A DNA stretch of 64,000 bases from Syngnathus acus (lineage: Eukaryota > Chordata > Actinopteri > Syngnathiformes > Syngnathidae). Under the pieces are notes generated by a model. It did not search any database. It was not told the origin of the DNA and worked only from the letters and a program-made list of their open reading frames with translations. Location: contig NC_051095.1 of assembly GCF_901709675.1 (NCBI RefSeq), positions 24,434,456-24,498,455 on the forward strand, given 5' to 3'. How positions within the stretch are numbered: the first letter of the stretch is position 1; each line of letters opens with the position of its first letter. The position numbers and the translations under genes are program-made. This document shows, in pieces, positions 41,976 through 52,607 of the stretch.

Positions 41976-44900
41976 CTACCGAGACAGTTCCTTTTTAACA
42001 AAGACCACTTTGTTAAACAACATCGGTGTCGCTAAAAGGGTAGCGTTTTGCGAACGAAGGTTACGAGACGGAACATAAGGAACAACTAGGTCGACGAGAT
42101 ACGAAGGCGCTAAGCCATGCAGTGATTTATAGGTTAATAGAAGAACCTTGAAGTCACATCTTAAATGGACCGGGAGCCAATGTAAGTTGGCTAATATTGG
42201 GGTAATGTGATCAAATTTTCTTGTCCGTGAGAGCAGCCTTGCAGCAGCATTTTGTACTAACTGTAGACTTTTGATGCGGGACTTAGGAAGACCAGAGAAT
42301 AGTACATTACAGTAGTCCAGGCGCGACGTGACGAACGCATGTATAATAGTTTCCGCATCACCGGTCGAGAGGATCGGACGAATCTTTGCAATATTACGAA
42401 GGTGAAAAAACGCAATTCTGGTTATATTCTTAATGTGCTTTTGAAAGGAGAGAGTTTGGTCAAACATTACCCCGAGATTAGTTACAGTATCGCTCTGAGT
42501 GATAGTACGGTTATCTATAGTTATAGCGGTTTCCTTGAACAAGTGTTGAAAACGAGTTGGACCAATTATCAACATCTCAGTTTTATCTGGGTTAAGACGA
42601 AGGAAGTTGAGAGACATCCATTGCTTGATCTCCGCAAGGCATGCCTCAAGATTACAACAATCCCGCGGATCTGTCATCGATAACGGCATATATAATTGGG
42701 TGTCATCCGCGTAGCATTGAAAACTAATATTATATTTACGTATTATGTCCCCAAGCGGTATCATATAAATATTAAATAGAATTGGTCCGAGAACCGATCC
42801 CTGTGGGACACCACACGTAACATTATAGAGCTCAGAGGACGCATTGCCATGGACCACTCGGTGCGTCCTATTTGATAGATAGGAATGGAACCAGCCTAGT
42901 GCTGACCCTGAAATACCAACACAACTTTTAAGACGCCCTAATAAAATATCAAAGTCTACAGTGTCGAAGGCAGCACTAAGATCGAGTAGTAACAGTACAG
43001 ATGAAGTGTTTGAATCCATAGCTATGAGGAGATCGTTAGTCACTTTAGCAAGTGCTGTCTCAGTGGAATGATTAGCTCTAAAACCAGACTGAAAAGAGTC
43101 ATATCGATTATTGGCGACCATGTAATCAATAAGCTGCTGTGCTACTACTTTTTCAAGAAGTTTTGCTATGAATGGGAGGTTTGAAACTGGCCTATAATTA
43201 CTGAGACAGTCCGAGTCAAGATTTGGTCGCTTAAGTAACGGTTTAATGATAGCGGTTTTAAAGGCTGTTGGCACTATCCCAGAGGAGACAGACAGCTTGA
43301 TTATATTTAAGACAGACGGTCCTAAAAGTTGCAATAATTCTTTAAGTAGTTTGGCTGGAAGAGGGTCGAGCAAACATGTTTGTTTAGCCGCACTAACCAT
43401 TTGTGTAAGCCTTTCCAGGGACACGCTATTAAGAGTTGAGAGGGTTGTTGCATGATCATCAGCGTTGGTAAACGGCGGGCTCGACCGAGCGATTGGAATG
43501 GTATTCTTGATCTCGTCCCTAATGGACTCAATCTTTTGAGCAAAAAATTTCATGAACTCGTCAGCTGAGTGGAAGGAATTATCGGGGGTCGGCTGGCGTA
43601 GAGTCAGCTTTGCCACTGTATCAAATAGGTGTTTCGGATTGTTTTTATTGAGAATAATAACTTGCGAAAAATACAGAGTTTTTGCTAAGATAAGCGCATC
43701 TTTATATTTCAAGAGGCTATCCTGCCATGCCTGATGGAAAACCTCAAGTTTGGTTAGACGCCATCTGCGCTCATGCTTTCTACATAATTGCTTAAGCGTA
43801 CGCGTTTCGTCTGTGAACCACGGAGTAGGCAATCTACGGCGAGTTTTCAGACATAACGGCGCCACAGAGTCAATGGCATTTAACAATGTCGCATTGAATT
43901 CATTTGTAAGATTATCAACAGAGCCGGTGTATGCGGGAAATATAGCGGTTGCCGGCGACAGTAACTCAGATAGCGCAGTTGCAGTCATGGAGTTAAAATT
44001 ACGGCTCCTATAATTCCGAGTGCTCTCTTGTCTTTGACAAGAAACTAGAATTTCAAATTTTATTAAGTAATGATCAGACAAAACAGTAGTGTATGGCAGT
44101 ACTGCTATATTTGAGGTTGCAAGTCCTCGGGATAATACCAGATCTATGGTATTTCCATTCTTATGCGTTGCTGCCTGTACGGCTTGCGTAAAACCAAACA
44201 TATCAGTTAAAGTCTGAAACGCCGAAGTAAGTGGCTCTGACGGTAAATTCATGTGGACGTTGAAATCGCCCATGATAATTATATTATCCGCATTGGTTAC
44301 TAGATCAGCCACGAATTCTGAAAATTCATCCAGGAAGCCAGAGTAAGCCCCGGGTGGACGGTAAATAACAGCAAGATAAAATGACGGTAAAGCGGTGGAT
44401 CGGACAATGAGAACTTCAAATGTTTTAAATACGTTGATCGAACGAGGCCTAAGTCTAAGCTCAGAATTCGAGATGAGGGCGACACCCCCACCCTTTTTTC
44501 GAGGACGCGCCACATGCGAGCTCACAAAATTTGGAGGCGAGGCCTCGTTAAGCGGCAGCAGTTCATTAGGTTTTAACCAGGTCTCGCAGAGACCAAAAAC
44601 GTTTAGATTATGTTCCGTGATGAGGTCATTAACGAGAACTGCTTTTGTATGAAGCGATCTAATATTCATAAAACCGAGTTTAAGCGTAATCGGTCGATCA
44701 GGGTGCGTATCTATCGAAGGATATTTAAACGAGATGCGAGTAAGATTGTGTTCTCTAGGCCTAACATCACCTCTCGAATGTTTGTTAGCGCGGCGGGACG
44801 ATACGACCGTGGGAATCTGATAGTAAATATTTGTTACACATGTAAAATTATCTGAAACAGGCACCGTTTCATCAGCAAAACCGGTCGGGGTGGAGTGATT

Positions 44901-45161
44901 GGATTTGTCTACTACCCCAGTAGAAAGTGTGTTTATGTGTACTGTAGCACTATTCAAACTGTCACGCTCTAGTCTACACGAGGAGCTATGTGCATGCTGG
45001 AAGTCTAGCCTAGCGCTAGTTAACTTTAGCTTTACAGACTCCAAACCCATCCTGACAGGTGGTCTAATCACTTTGTGTCCGATGATCGACGGTAGACAAA
45101 CGGCCACGAAGCCTCCGCTCTCTATGTTGAACAGAAGGCTCAATGAAGACAACAGGTTCAT
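41976..45161 (-). CDS. L2-type LINE ORF2 protein: endonuclease and reverse transcriptase, 1061 aa
   Basis: Residues 161-375: apurinic endonuclease (GFMNIRSLHTK, CETWL at about 192, GGGVALI, GDFNVH at about 298, SDHYLIKFE at about 362), which nicks the target. Residues 376-600: linker. Residues 630-890: RT, with SNYRPVSNLPFIAKLLEKV, DSFQSGFRANHSTETAL, LLDLSAAFDTVD (catalytic Asp at about 727), GVPQGSVLGPILFNIYM and the catalytic YADD at about 817. Then LNPDKTEMLIIGP and FHLRNIAKIRPILS. No stop or frameshift in more than 3 kb. The last 20 or so residues (after RSQNATLLATP) are foreign, so the C-terminus is truncated. The first 160 residues have no recognised domain. Confidence 0.9.
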   Translation of the reverse strand: MNLLSSLSLLFNIESGGFVAVCLPSIIGHKVIRPPVRMGLESVKLKLTSARLDFQHAHSSSCRLERDSLNSATVHINTLSTGVVDKSNHSTPTGFADETVPVSDNFTCVTNIYYQIPTVVSSRRANKHSRGDVRPREHNLTRISFKYPSIDTHPDRPITLKLGFMNIRSLHTKAVLVNDLITEHNLNVFGLCETWLKPNELLPLNEASPPNFVSSHVARPRKKGGGVALISNSELRLRPRSINVFKTFEVLIVRSTALPSFYLAVIYRPPGAYSGFLDEFSEFVADLVTNADNIIIMGDFNVHMNLPSEPLTSAFQTLTDMFGFTQAVQAATHKNGNTIDLVLSRGLATSNIAVLPYTTVLSDHYLIKFEILVSCQRQESTRNYRSRNFNSMTATALSELLSPATAIFPAYTGSVDNLTNEFNATLLNAIDSVAPLCLKTRRRLPTPWFTDETRTLKQLCRKHERRWRLTKLEVFHQAWQDSLLKYKDALILAKTLYFSQVIILNKNNPKHLFDTVAKLTLRQPTPDNSFHSADEFMKFFAQKIESIRDEIKNTIPIARSSPPFTNADDHATTLSTLNSVSLERLTQMVSAAKQTCLLDPLPAKLLKELLQLLGPSVLNIIKLSVSSGIVPTAFKTAIIKPLLKRPNLDSDCLSNYRPVSNLPFIAKLLEKVVAQQLIDYMVANNRYDSFQSGFRANHSTETALAKVTNDLLIAMDSNTSSVLLLLDLSAAFDTVDFDILLGRLKSCVGISGSALGWFHSYLSNRTHRVVHGNASSELYNVTCGVPQGSVLGPILFNIYMIPLGDIIRKYNISFQCYADDTQLYMPLSMTDPRDCCNLEACLAEIKQWMSLNFLRLNPDKTEMLIIGPTRFQHLFKETAITIDNRTITQSDTVTNLGVMFDQTLSFQKHIKNITRIAFFHLRNIAKIRPILSTGDAETIIHAFVTSRLDYCNVLFSGLPKSRIKSLQLVQNAAARLLSRTRKFDHITPILANLHWLPVHLRCDFKVLLLTYKSLHGLAPSYLVDLVVPYVPSRNLRSQNATLLATPMLFNKVVFVKKELSR
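41993..42016. other. 10-bp stem, 4-nt loop inverted repeat at the LINE breakpoint
   Basis: TTTAACAAAG and CTTTGTTAAA are exact complements around ACCA. The structure lies at the end of recognisable LINE homology. It may mark the rearrangement point, or belong to the sequence that was joined there. Confidence 0.6.
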
Positions 45162-45290
45162 GAATCATCTTGAAACTTCATTTTCCCATCACTATTTGCA
45201 GATACAAACTTGCATTCGGACCCTCCTGGAGGAAATAATTTTGCTTCCACACTTTCAGGGCTGGTCTTTGAAAGAAACACGCTAAGCAAA

Positions 45291-46027
45291 CTCTTTGGTT
45301 TAAGATCTGAAAAACAGCCCAAAACAGTACCTTTTAACTGCAAGTCATCATAAAACACATTGGCACGAGTAAAGCTTGTTAATCGCTAGTTCTCAAATTG
45401 TTTTACATTAAATTCAAACATTCAAACATTAACACCAACATAACACCATTAATTAATTCAAATTAATTCAACCATATAAGTCACAATTGCACGCTTTCGC
45501 CATTTTTCCCGTATTCTGTGGCTGTAGTTTGATTTTTTTATCTTAATGTAAAAAAAGTGGAAGAAATTGTCTTATTAAAGGGGGGAAAACTGCAATAGAC
45601 AGTTTACTCCATTGAAGGAAAAGGAATAATATCAGCAGTACTTGTCTCATCGAGCAATGTTCTTGTGGACCAAAGTTGTTTTGTGTGGCTTCCGTAATAT
45701 ACAGGCATAATATGAAGAGTCGATGAACCAATCAGAGGACATTATGTTTGCCATAGATCGGGGCAAAAAACAATCAGAGAACTGGACGTAACACGTAAAG
45801 GAGTACGTACCTCTGCCGCCTTTGGTAAATAAACACTATTGTTTGTGCAAATCTGTAAAGTTGTTTTGTGTGGCAATTGTGAGTCTTTTGCAAAAATTAC
45901 ACTATTTTGTGGTTTGCTGTTTGAGGTTAAAGTTGTTAGGTTGTTAGGTTAACATTTGTTACTATATAAATGCATTGAAAAATATATAATCAAAAATGAA
46001 ATACAGTAAATCAAGAGCAAGTATGTA
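45291..46027 (-). mobile_element. family Z relic (best match 45671-45860) in otherwise unassigned DNA
   Basis: 45671-45860 is a diverged reverse complement of 31305-31485 (AAAGTTGTTTTGTGTGGCTT, CAATCAGAGGACATTA, AACACTATTGTTTGTGCAAA). Ends are not visible. The rest, including the frame at 45158-45358, was not recognised. Confidence 0.6.
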
Positions 46028-47206
46028 CCGTAATTTTCGGACTATAAGTCGCGTTTTTTTTTCATAGTTTGGGTGGGGGGGCGACTTATACTCAGGAGCG
46101 ACTTATATATGTTTTTTTTCCACAAATTTTTACTTGATCATTAACACATCACTTACTTACAAGTATAGTTGACAACTTCACATGTTATTTTTAGTATAAT
46201 TGATCACTTCACATGCTTTGATATCTTTATCTTGAACATATTCAAAACATGAAAAATAGAGAGAAAAAATCAAATAAAGTAATTAACACTTTAAAGCGCC
46301 ATATCCTCTGGACATGTCCTCTGTCACCAGGATGACATAAAGGACGAGAAATTTGATCGATGGATTTAATGATTTGGAGTGACACAAATGGTTTGATAAT
46401 ATTGTTGTTTATATGATAGTTATTTAAAATATAGTTTATATATCGTTGTATGGGCCTGTGGAATAATTTGAACTGCGGCGTGGCACACGGCATTGTTGAC
46501 AAAGGACGATCGATGGATTTAATGAATTGGAGTGACACAGATGGTTTTATCCATCCATCCATTTTCTGTACCGCTTAGTCCCCACGGGGGTCGCGGGCGT
46601 GCTGGAGCCTATCCCAGCCGTCATCGGGCAGTAGGCGGGGGACACCCTGAACCGGTTGCCAGCCAATCGCAGGGCACACAGAGACAAACAACCATACGCA
46701 CTCGCACTCACACCTAGGGACAATTTGGAGTGCTCAATCGGCCTACCAAGCATGTTTTTGGGATGTGGGAGGAAACCGGAGTGCCCGGAGAAAACCCACG
46801 CGGGCCCGGGGAGAACATGCAAACTCCACACAGGGAGAGCCGGAGGTGGAATCGAACCCGCACCCTCCTAACTGTGAGGCGGACGTGCTACCTAGTGCGC
46901 CACCGAGCCGCCTCAGATGGTTTCATAAACGTGTTATTTATGTAATCGTTTTTTTTAAAATAACAATGTTACGTCAGGCCCTTTCTCAGCTCCTCGTTTG
47001 TGTTTGTCACGTTAGCATACCGTATCGTTTAGCCTGTTTTTGCTCGTTCATGTCTGTTCTTGGTGTTGGATTTTGTCGAATAAATTGCCCCCCAAAATGC
47101 GACTTATACTCCGGAGCGACTTATATATGTTTTTTTTCACATTTTTGGGCATTTTATGGCTGGTGCGACTTATACTCCGGAGCGACTTATAGTCCGAAAA
47201 TTACGG
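46028..47206 (+). mobile_element. family X MITE-like element, copy 2, with a SINE inside
   Basis: Perfect terminal repeats CCGTAATTTTCGGACTATAA and (right) TTATAGTCCGAAAATTACGG, with TA on both sides (46026-46027 and 47207-47208). Inside: repeated CGACTTATA blocks at both ends and the GATGGATTTAATGA-TTGGAG block twice. A SINE at 46551-46913 splits it. Confidence 0.92.
46551..46913 (-). mobile_element. tRNA-derived SINE, full length
   Basis: On the minus strand it begins GGCGGCTCGGTGGCGCACTA (A-box region), has GGTTCGATTCC (B box), a body with GTGTGGAGTTTGCATGTTCT and CGATTGGCTGGCAACCGG, and ends in (GGAT)n. The duplication CAGATGGTTTTAT / CAGATGGTTTCAT (46538-46550, 46914-46926) has one mismatch. 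The (GGAT)n end is like that of the RTE-type LINE here, which may supply the RT; this is an inference. Confidence 0.93.
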
Positions 47207-47208
47207 TA

Positions 47209-49600
47209 CTTATTTTGCATAGTTTAAAAATAGCATTTCTGGTTCTGAAACGCATGTTCCTATGTGGCCCTCCAGTAGCACGGATGAAAAATGGTGGTCC
47301 CCTCCAGCAATTAAGCTGCTCATCCCTGCTGCATGTCAACCTTAAACAGTGCAGGTGTATTTTTGTGGACGCAGAGTACAGCCATCGTACTGAGTGACTC
47401 TGAAGGTAGTGTCACTCTAAATAAGAATCACTTCTGGGCAGCTTAACACAACCTAAAATACAATGGAAGTCTGTTTTTCAAATATTCACTTAACAACAGG
47501 CTTGGATATTTTTAGTAGTGCCTGAAGAACAATCCCTCTATGACACCAAGAACCCCTGTCATTAAATTAAATTAAACACACAAGTGTCTGTCATACAAAC
47601 CATTAGATGATTGCCATTTTGATGAATTTAAAATGACAACATAATGACACCCTTTGTGACTAATGTTAGATTTTGAGAGAAAAGAATGTGGTTCTAAAAA
47701 TATTATTTTCTTTTGATAGGTGGCACAGCAATCATACATTATTATTGAGTATGGTTTGAGATGTTATTGGCATAAAGCAGGGGTCAGGCATACACGTGGC
47801 TATTTTGACGACGGCATCTGGCGCGCAGACAAAGCTAACCTGACATTTCTTAACACTATAAATAACTAATAATTCCGCTGATATTTTTAGTAAAACTTTA
47901 CAAAAATCTGTATTATAACTAACATTTAAAATATTAAACATTATTTTGCATTTGAATCCACTCAACTATCTATTTTCGGCCTCAACACGTTATTTTCTGG
48001 GTTCACAATTTCGCATACCGAAACACTATTTTTATTGGACAATGTGGTAGCTCACAAGGGTCGTTCAGCAGCAACTAGGCGTATGGACTCAGCAAGGTGA
48101 CTTCAATTCGGGTAGCCTTGCTGGTCCTTTATTTAGCAATGCTTATGAATGGAAAGCCATTCACAGATTGTAATTAATGCCAAAACATTCATGCTCGATG
48201 TGGCCAATGAACTTTGTCATGAGTTTTCTGATAAAGATAAAATAATCCAACGAATAAAAGCGTCTTCTCAACAAGGACACAATTGTACTGAATGAAGGTT
48301 TGAAGATACTTGCACGACAGCAAACAGCGCTGGCAAGCAACCACAAGGGCACAGAAATGAACAAAGTTCAACCCGCTTCTTGTCACATACTCCAGCATCT
48401 GTGCATGCCGTATTGACCAGATTTGGCCCCGCGTATGCATGTAAGCAGTCCTTGGAAGCCTCAATGCCTGCATGAAGCTTAACCTCATCACATAGTCACT
48501 ACAGTCTTTCTTTTGATAATATTGTAGACGGGTACATTGAGAAAGGGCCATTAGCGCCCTTGTGGGCGTGAACACAGCCGGCCTGCTTCCATCCAACGGA
48601 ACCGACTCCTCTCATTCCCTTTAAAAAAGAGGTGCACCCTGTCTGACACTGAACAAGCAGGAATTGACATGTTGAAATCCATGTAAAAGATTGAACCACT
48701 TTAAATACATTTATAAGGAACTGCAAGCAGACCTCAACCGGTGAATGATCACAGCGTGAAGTGAATATTTGGAGACCTCGATCATTCATTGTTTGTGTCT
48801 GTGTGTGACTGGAGCCAATATTTGAACGGCAATATCACAAGTGTGAGGCAAACATGCTCATCATAAAAAATTATCAATTGATGAGTATGAAATAAACCAA
48901 GGCAGTTTGCACTGAAATCAGCCGAGTGAACCACACACCATTGACGCTCATAAAACCACTTCTTTGTGGGCCATGACCTGTTATTCCATTCATCATTTAC
49001 TTCCACTTATCGGGTGTGGGGTCACCCTAATCCTAACCTTAACCCTACAAACACCAGAAAGCAACAACATAAAACTAAATACTACTACAATACTGTAGCA
49101 CATGCCTCATTTAACATGTCAAGTATCATATCAGGTTTCTTCCCAAGGGCTCCACCCTTCCTCCTGTACAGACTCAACAGCGAGGGTGTGTATTAATCCA
49201 ATTTGCTGAATGTGGGCTGCAGTTGTTGTAGTGTGATCCTGCAGAATTCCTCCTTAATCTGACAGAGACCTAGAGAGAAACAATGAGATAAAGGGAAGAC
49301 AATAATTAGACACAAATGGGCAAGAGAAACAGAATAAGAAAATTTGATTCAAAGTCCTCACTGACAACGTTTAAGTGATAAGGAGTGCTGCACCGGAAAT
49401 GCACAAATACTTCTAATTTCATAATCAGGTGAGAATAGCTTTCATTCTGGCGGCCTCATCATGTAAATATATTGCACATCCCCTGTGGGATTAAAAAAAA
49501 ACCCAGAAAGATATGACTTTCACTTCAGAAAGTATCACATGGATACGTGATAATGGCAGTGATACTGTAAAAAAAGGAAATGATGAATTAAAAAGAGCGA
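47209..49600. other. no gene recognised
   Basis: Mostly unique-looking DNA. The 135-codon minus frame 48189-48596 has no recognisable relatives and no splice support. Near 49015 a decayed ACTTATCGGGTGTGGGGTC may be an RTE-type 3' end relic. Confidence 0.5.
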
Positions 49601-49655
49601 TATTCACTTTGGGCGGCTCGGTGGCGCGCTGGGTAGCATGTCCGCCTCACAGTTA

Positions 49656-51931
49656 AAGTCAAAGTCAAGTCAAAGTCAGCTTTATTGTCAATCTCTTCAC
49701 ATGCCAAGACACACAAAGAAACCGAAATTACGTTTCCACTATCCCACGGTGACGAGACATAGTACACGACAGACATACAAGCAAACGACAAAATAAAAAC
49801 AAGAAGGCACAAACAATAAATAAAAAGAGTGATGAATAAATAATAAATAAACAAATAACACAATAAATAAGAGGAGCAAAACGGAGCAAGGGTGCATACA
49901 GCAGACAGTAAGCATAGCGCAAAAGTACAGGACGCTACGCAGAAATGGGGAGAGAGTTCAGGATCCTAACAGCCTGGAGTATGAAGCTGTTGGTGAGTCT
50001 GGTGGTGCGGGAGCGCAGGCTCCTGTACCTCTTCCCAGAGGGCAGAAGATCGAACAAAGAGTGAGCGGGGTGACTCACATCACTCACAATCGTGGTCGCC
50101 TTGCGGGTGAGATGGGAGGTGTAAATGTCCTTCAAGGAGGGGAGTGAAGCACCAATAATCTTACCAGCCGTGTTCACTATGCGCTGCAGGGCCTTCAAGT
50201 TGTAGTCAGTGCAGCTACCACCCCAAACAGCAATACAGCTGGAGAGGACGCTCTCAATGGTGCCACGGTAAAATGTAATCATGACGGCCGGAGGAGCGCT
50301 CGCCCGCCTGAGTTTCCGCAGGAAGTACAGGCAACGCTGGGCCTTCTTTGCCAGTGATGCGGTGTTGGTGGACCAGGAGAGATCCTCACTGATGTGCACC
50401 CCCAGGAACCTGGCGCTGCTCACTCTCTCCACCACAGCACCGTCGATGGTCAGCGGCAGGTGTTCGGTGTGACCCTTCCGGAAGTCAACAACAATCTCCT
50501 TGGTCTTGTCGACGTTCAGCAGGAGGTTGTTGTCCCTGCACCACGTGGTCAGAAGGTCAACCTCCAACCTGTATTGAGTCTCGTCGCCCTTGGTGATGAG
50601 ACCCACCAGAGTCGTGTCGTCAGCAAACTTCACCATGCGGTTGGCGCTGTAGGTTACAGCGCAGTCATGCGTCAGCAGGGGGAAGAGCAGCGGACTGAGC
50701 ACGCAGCCTTGGGGGCCCCCGTGCTCAGCGTGATGCTGGCGGAGATTTTGTCGCCAACACGTACCACCTGAGGTCTCTGACTGAGGAAGTCTAGGAGCCA
50801 GTTGCAGAGGTAGGTACTGAGGCCCAGCTTGGCGAGTTTGCAGATGAGTCTTTGTGGCACAATGGTGTTGAAGGCAGAACTGAAGTCCACAAACAGCAAT
50901 CTCACATACGAGTCCCTACTCTCCAGGTGGGTGAGGGCCGAGTGGAGGGCCGAGCAGATGGCATCCTCAGAGGACCGTTTGGCTCGGTACGCAAACTGGA
51001 AGGGGTCTATGGTGGGGGGTAAATGGATCTGATGTGCTCCATGACAAGCCGCTCAAAGCACTTCATGATGATGGGCGTCAGTGCCACGGGGCGGTAGTCA
51101 TTGAAGCAGGACGGGGCAGGTTTCTTCGGCACAGGTACGATGGTGGCAGCCTTGAAACACGAAGGGACGACGGCTTGCTGCAGGGAAATGTTGAAGATGT
51201 CCGTGAAGACACCCGTCAGCTCCCCAGCGCAGTCCTTCAGCGCTCGACCCGGGATGTTGTCAGGGCCCGCCGCCTTACGAGTGTTGATAGCGGCAAGCGC
51301 CCTCCTCACGCTATCAGCAGAGAGGCACAGGGGCTGCTCTTGTGGAGGAGGAGGGGCCTTCAGCGGGCAAGTGCTGTTCTGAGCGTCGAAGCGAGCAAAG
51401 AAGCGATTGAGATCGTTGAGCAGACGGACGTCGCCCTCACAGCTCTGCGGCGCGGGCTTGTAGTCCGTGATGGTCTGAATGCCCTGCCAAAGGCTCCGTG
51501 CGTCCTTGCTGTCCTTGAAGTGGGCGGTAATCCTGCAAGAGAACGCCCTTTTCGCCTCCTTGATGCCCCGGGACAAGTCGGCCCTCGCTGTCCTCAAGCC
51601 AGCCTCATCCCCCGCTCTGAAGGCTTTGTCCCTGGCCCTCAGCAGCCTGAGGACAGGCCCAGTCAGCCACGGCTTCCAGTTAGCCCGAGTGACGATGTAT
51701 TTCGAGTGGGTCACATCATCAATGCACTTCGCGACGTAAGAGGAAACAGAGTCAGTATACTCCTCTATATCCGTCCGATCATCGCAAGTGGCTGCCTGCT
51801 TAAACATTTCCCAGTCAGTAGGGCCAAAGCAGTCTCGAAGCACATCAGAGGCACCCTCAGGCCACACTCTAACCCGCTTGCGCACCGGCCTGGATGCTTT
51901 CACCATTTGTCTGTATGCGGGCAAAAGCAGG
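49656..51931 (-). mobile_element. L2-like LINE inside the SINE
   Basis: The 3' end is at 49656, with the AAAGTC repeats and CAGCTTTATTGTCAATC, as in the LINE at 32698. The 5' end at about 51931 lies just before the RT linker, so the endonuclease is missing. About three SINE bases (GGA) were lost at the insertion point; no duplication is evident. Confidence 0.9.
49935..51927 (-). pseudogene. L2-like LINE ORF2: linker, RT and C-terminus, two frameshifts
   Basis: First part (51927-51007): AYRQMVKASRPVRKRVRVWP, DWEMFKQAATCDDRTDIEEY, KAAGPDNIPGRALKDCAGEL, VPVPKKPAPSCFNDYRPVAL, PIIMKCFERLVMEHIRSIYP, then a frameshift. Second part: DPFQFAYRAKRSSEDAI, and (50905-50702) VRLLFVDFSSAFNTIVPQRL with the first catalytic Asp. 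One G is missing after GAP (about 50715). Third part (50702-49935): LSPLLFPLLTHDCAVTY, KFADDTTLVGLI with the catalytic motif, and the C-terminus to RILNSLPISA. The three parts together equal an RT with all catalytic residues. Confidence 0.88.
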
Positions 51932-52607
51932 GTGCGGGTTCGATTCCACCTCCGGCCCTCCCTGTGTGGAGTTTGCATGTTCTCCCCGGGCCCGCGTGGG
52001 TTTTCTCCGGGCACTCCGGTTTCCTCCCACATCCCAAAAACATGCTTGGTGGGCCGATTGAAGACTCCAAATTGTCCCTGGGTGTGAGTGCGGGTGCAAA
52101 TGGTTGCTTGTCTCTGTGTGCCCTGCGATTGGCTGGCGACCGGTTCAGGGTGTCCCCCGCCTACTGCCCGATGACGGCTGGGATAGGCTCCAGCACTCCC
52201 GCGACCCCCGTGGGGACTAAGCGGTTCAGAAAATGGATGGATGGATGGATATTCACTTTGAAACTTTGTCACACAACACCTTGTATTGGAGAAATGTCAT
52301 TAAAACATTAGACATACCTGGGAAAACTCAAGTCAAAGAGCTTTGCTGGGCACAGTAGTAGAATAAATTCCTGCTTCAATCTCTCTTCCATCCAATTCAC
52401 ATAGTGTCAAAATGACTTGGTCCGTCTGATATTGTCATCTGCGTATTGGTTCTCTTTTAATATAAATGTCAACAGACTTCAATGTAGGAGGGGGAGCATT
52501 CACGGTGACGAACGGCGAACATGCTTGATATACGTAAACTACCATGACAAAGGACCCCTTTGGCTTCCTAATAAGCTGCCTTGCTAGAAAAATGACATTT
52601 TTATATA

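Larger units (their letters stand above)
41976..45290 (-). mobile_element. L2-type LINE with intact 1061-codon frame, 3' end lost
   Basis: A nearly full-length element by coding content. Upstream of the ATG at 45161 only about 130 bp of possible 5' UTR can be assigned. At the 3' side, homology ends at about 42010-42020 without the last part of the RT C-terminal domain or any L2 3' UTR. The break falls at a 10-bp hairpin (41993-42016). Confidence 0.85.
49612..52249 (+). mobile_element. tRNA-derived SINE split by a LINE
   Basis: The head (GGCGGCTCGGTGGCGCGCTG to CCTCACAGTTA) is at 49612-49655; the B box and body resume at 51932 and end in (GGAT)n at 52249. The target duplication ATTCACTTTG occurs at both outer sides (49602-49611 and 52251-52260). 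The LINE at 49656-51931 therefore inserted between the A and B boxes after the SINE had landed. Confidence 0.93.

Noticed and set aside
42339-42683. Plus-strand frames within 42300-45285
   Set aside because: All are antisense to the intact LINE ORF2 on the minus strand.
48189-48596. 135-codon minus-strand frame
   Set aside because: No homology or splice support; composition fits chance in AT-rich DNA.
49200-49265. Possible exon on the minus strand (acceptor TCTCTCTAG, then QIKEEFCRITLQQLQ)
   Set aside because: Short, with no donor, no recognised protein and a stop soon after; not enough to annotate.
51034-52311. 425-codon plus-strand frame
   Set aside because: It is antisense to the LINE RT and runs on into the SINE; the minus strand has the RT motifs.
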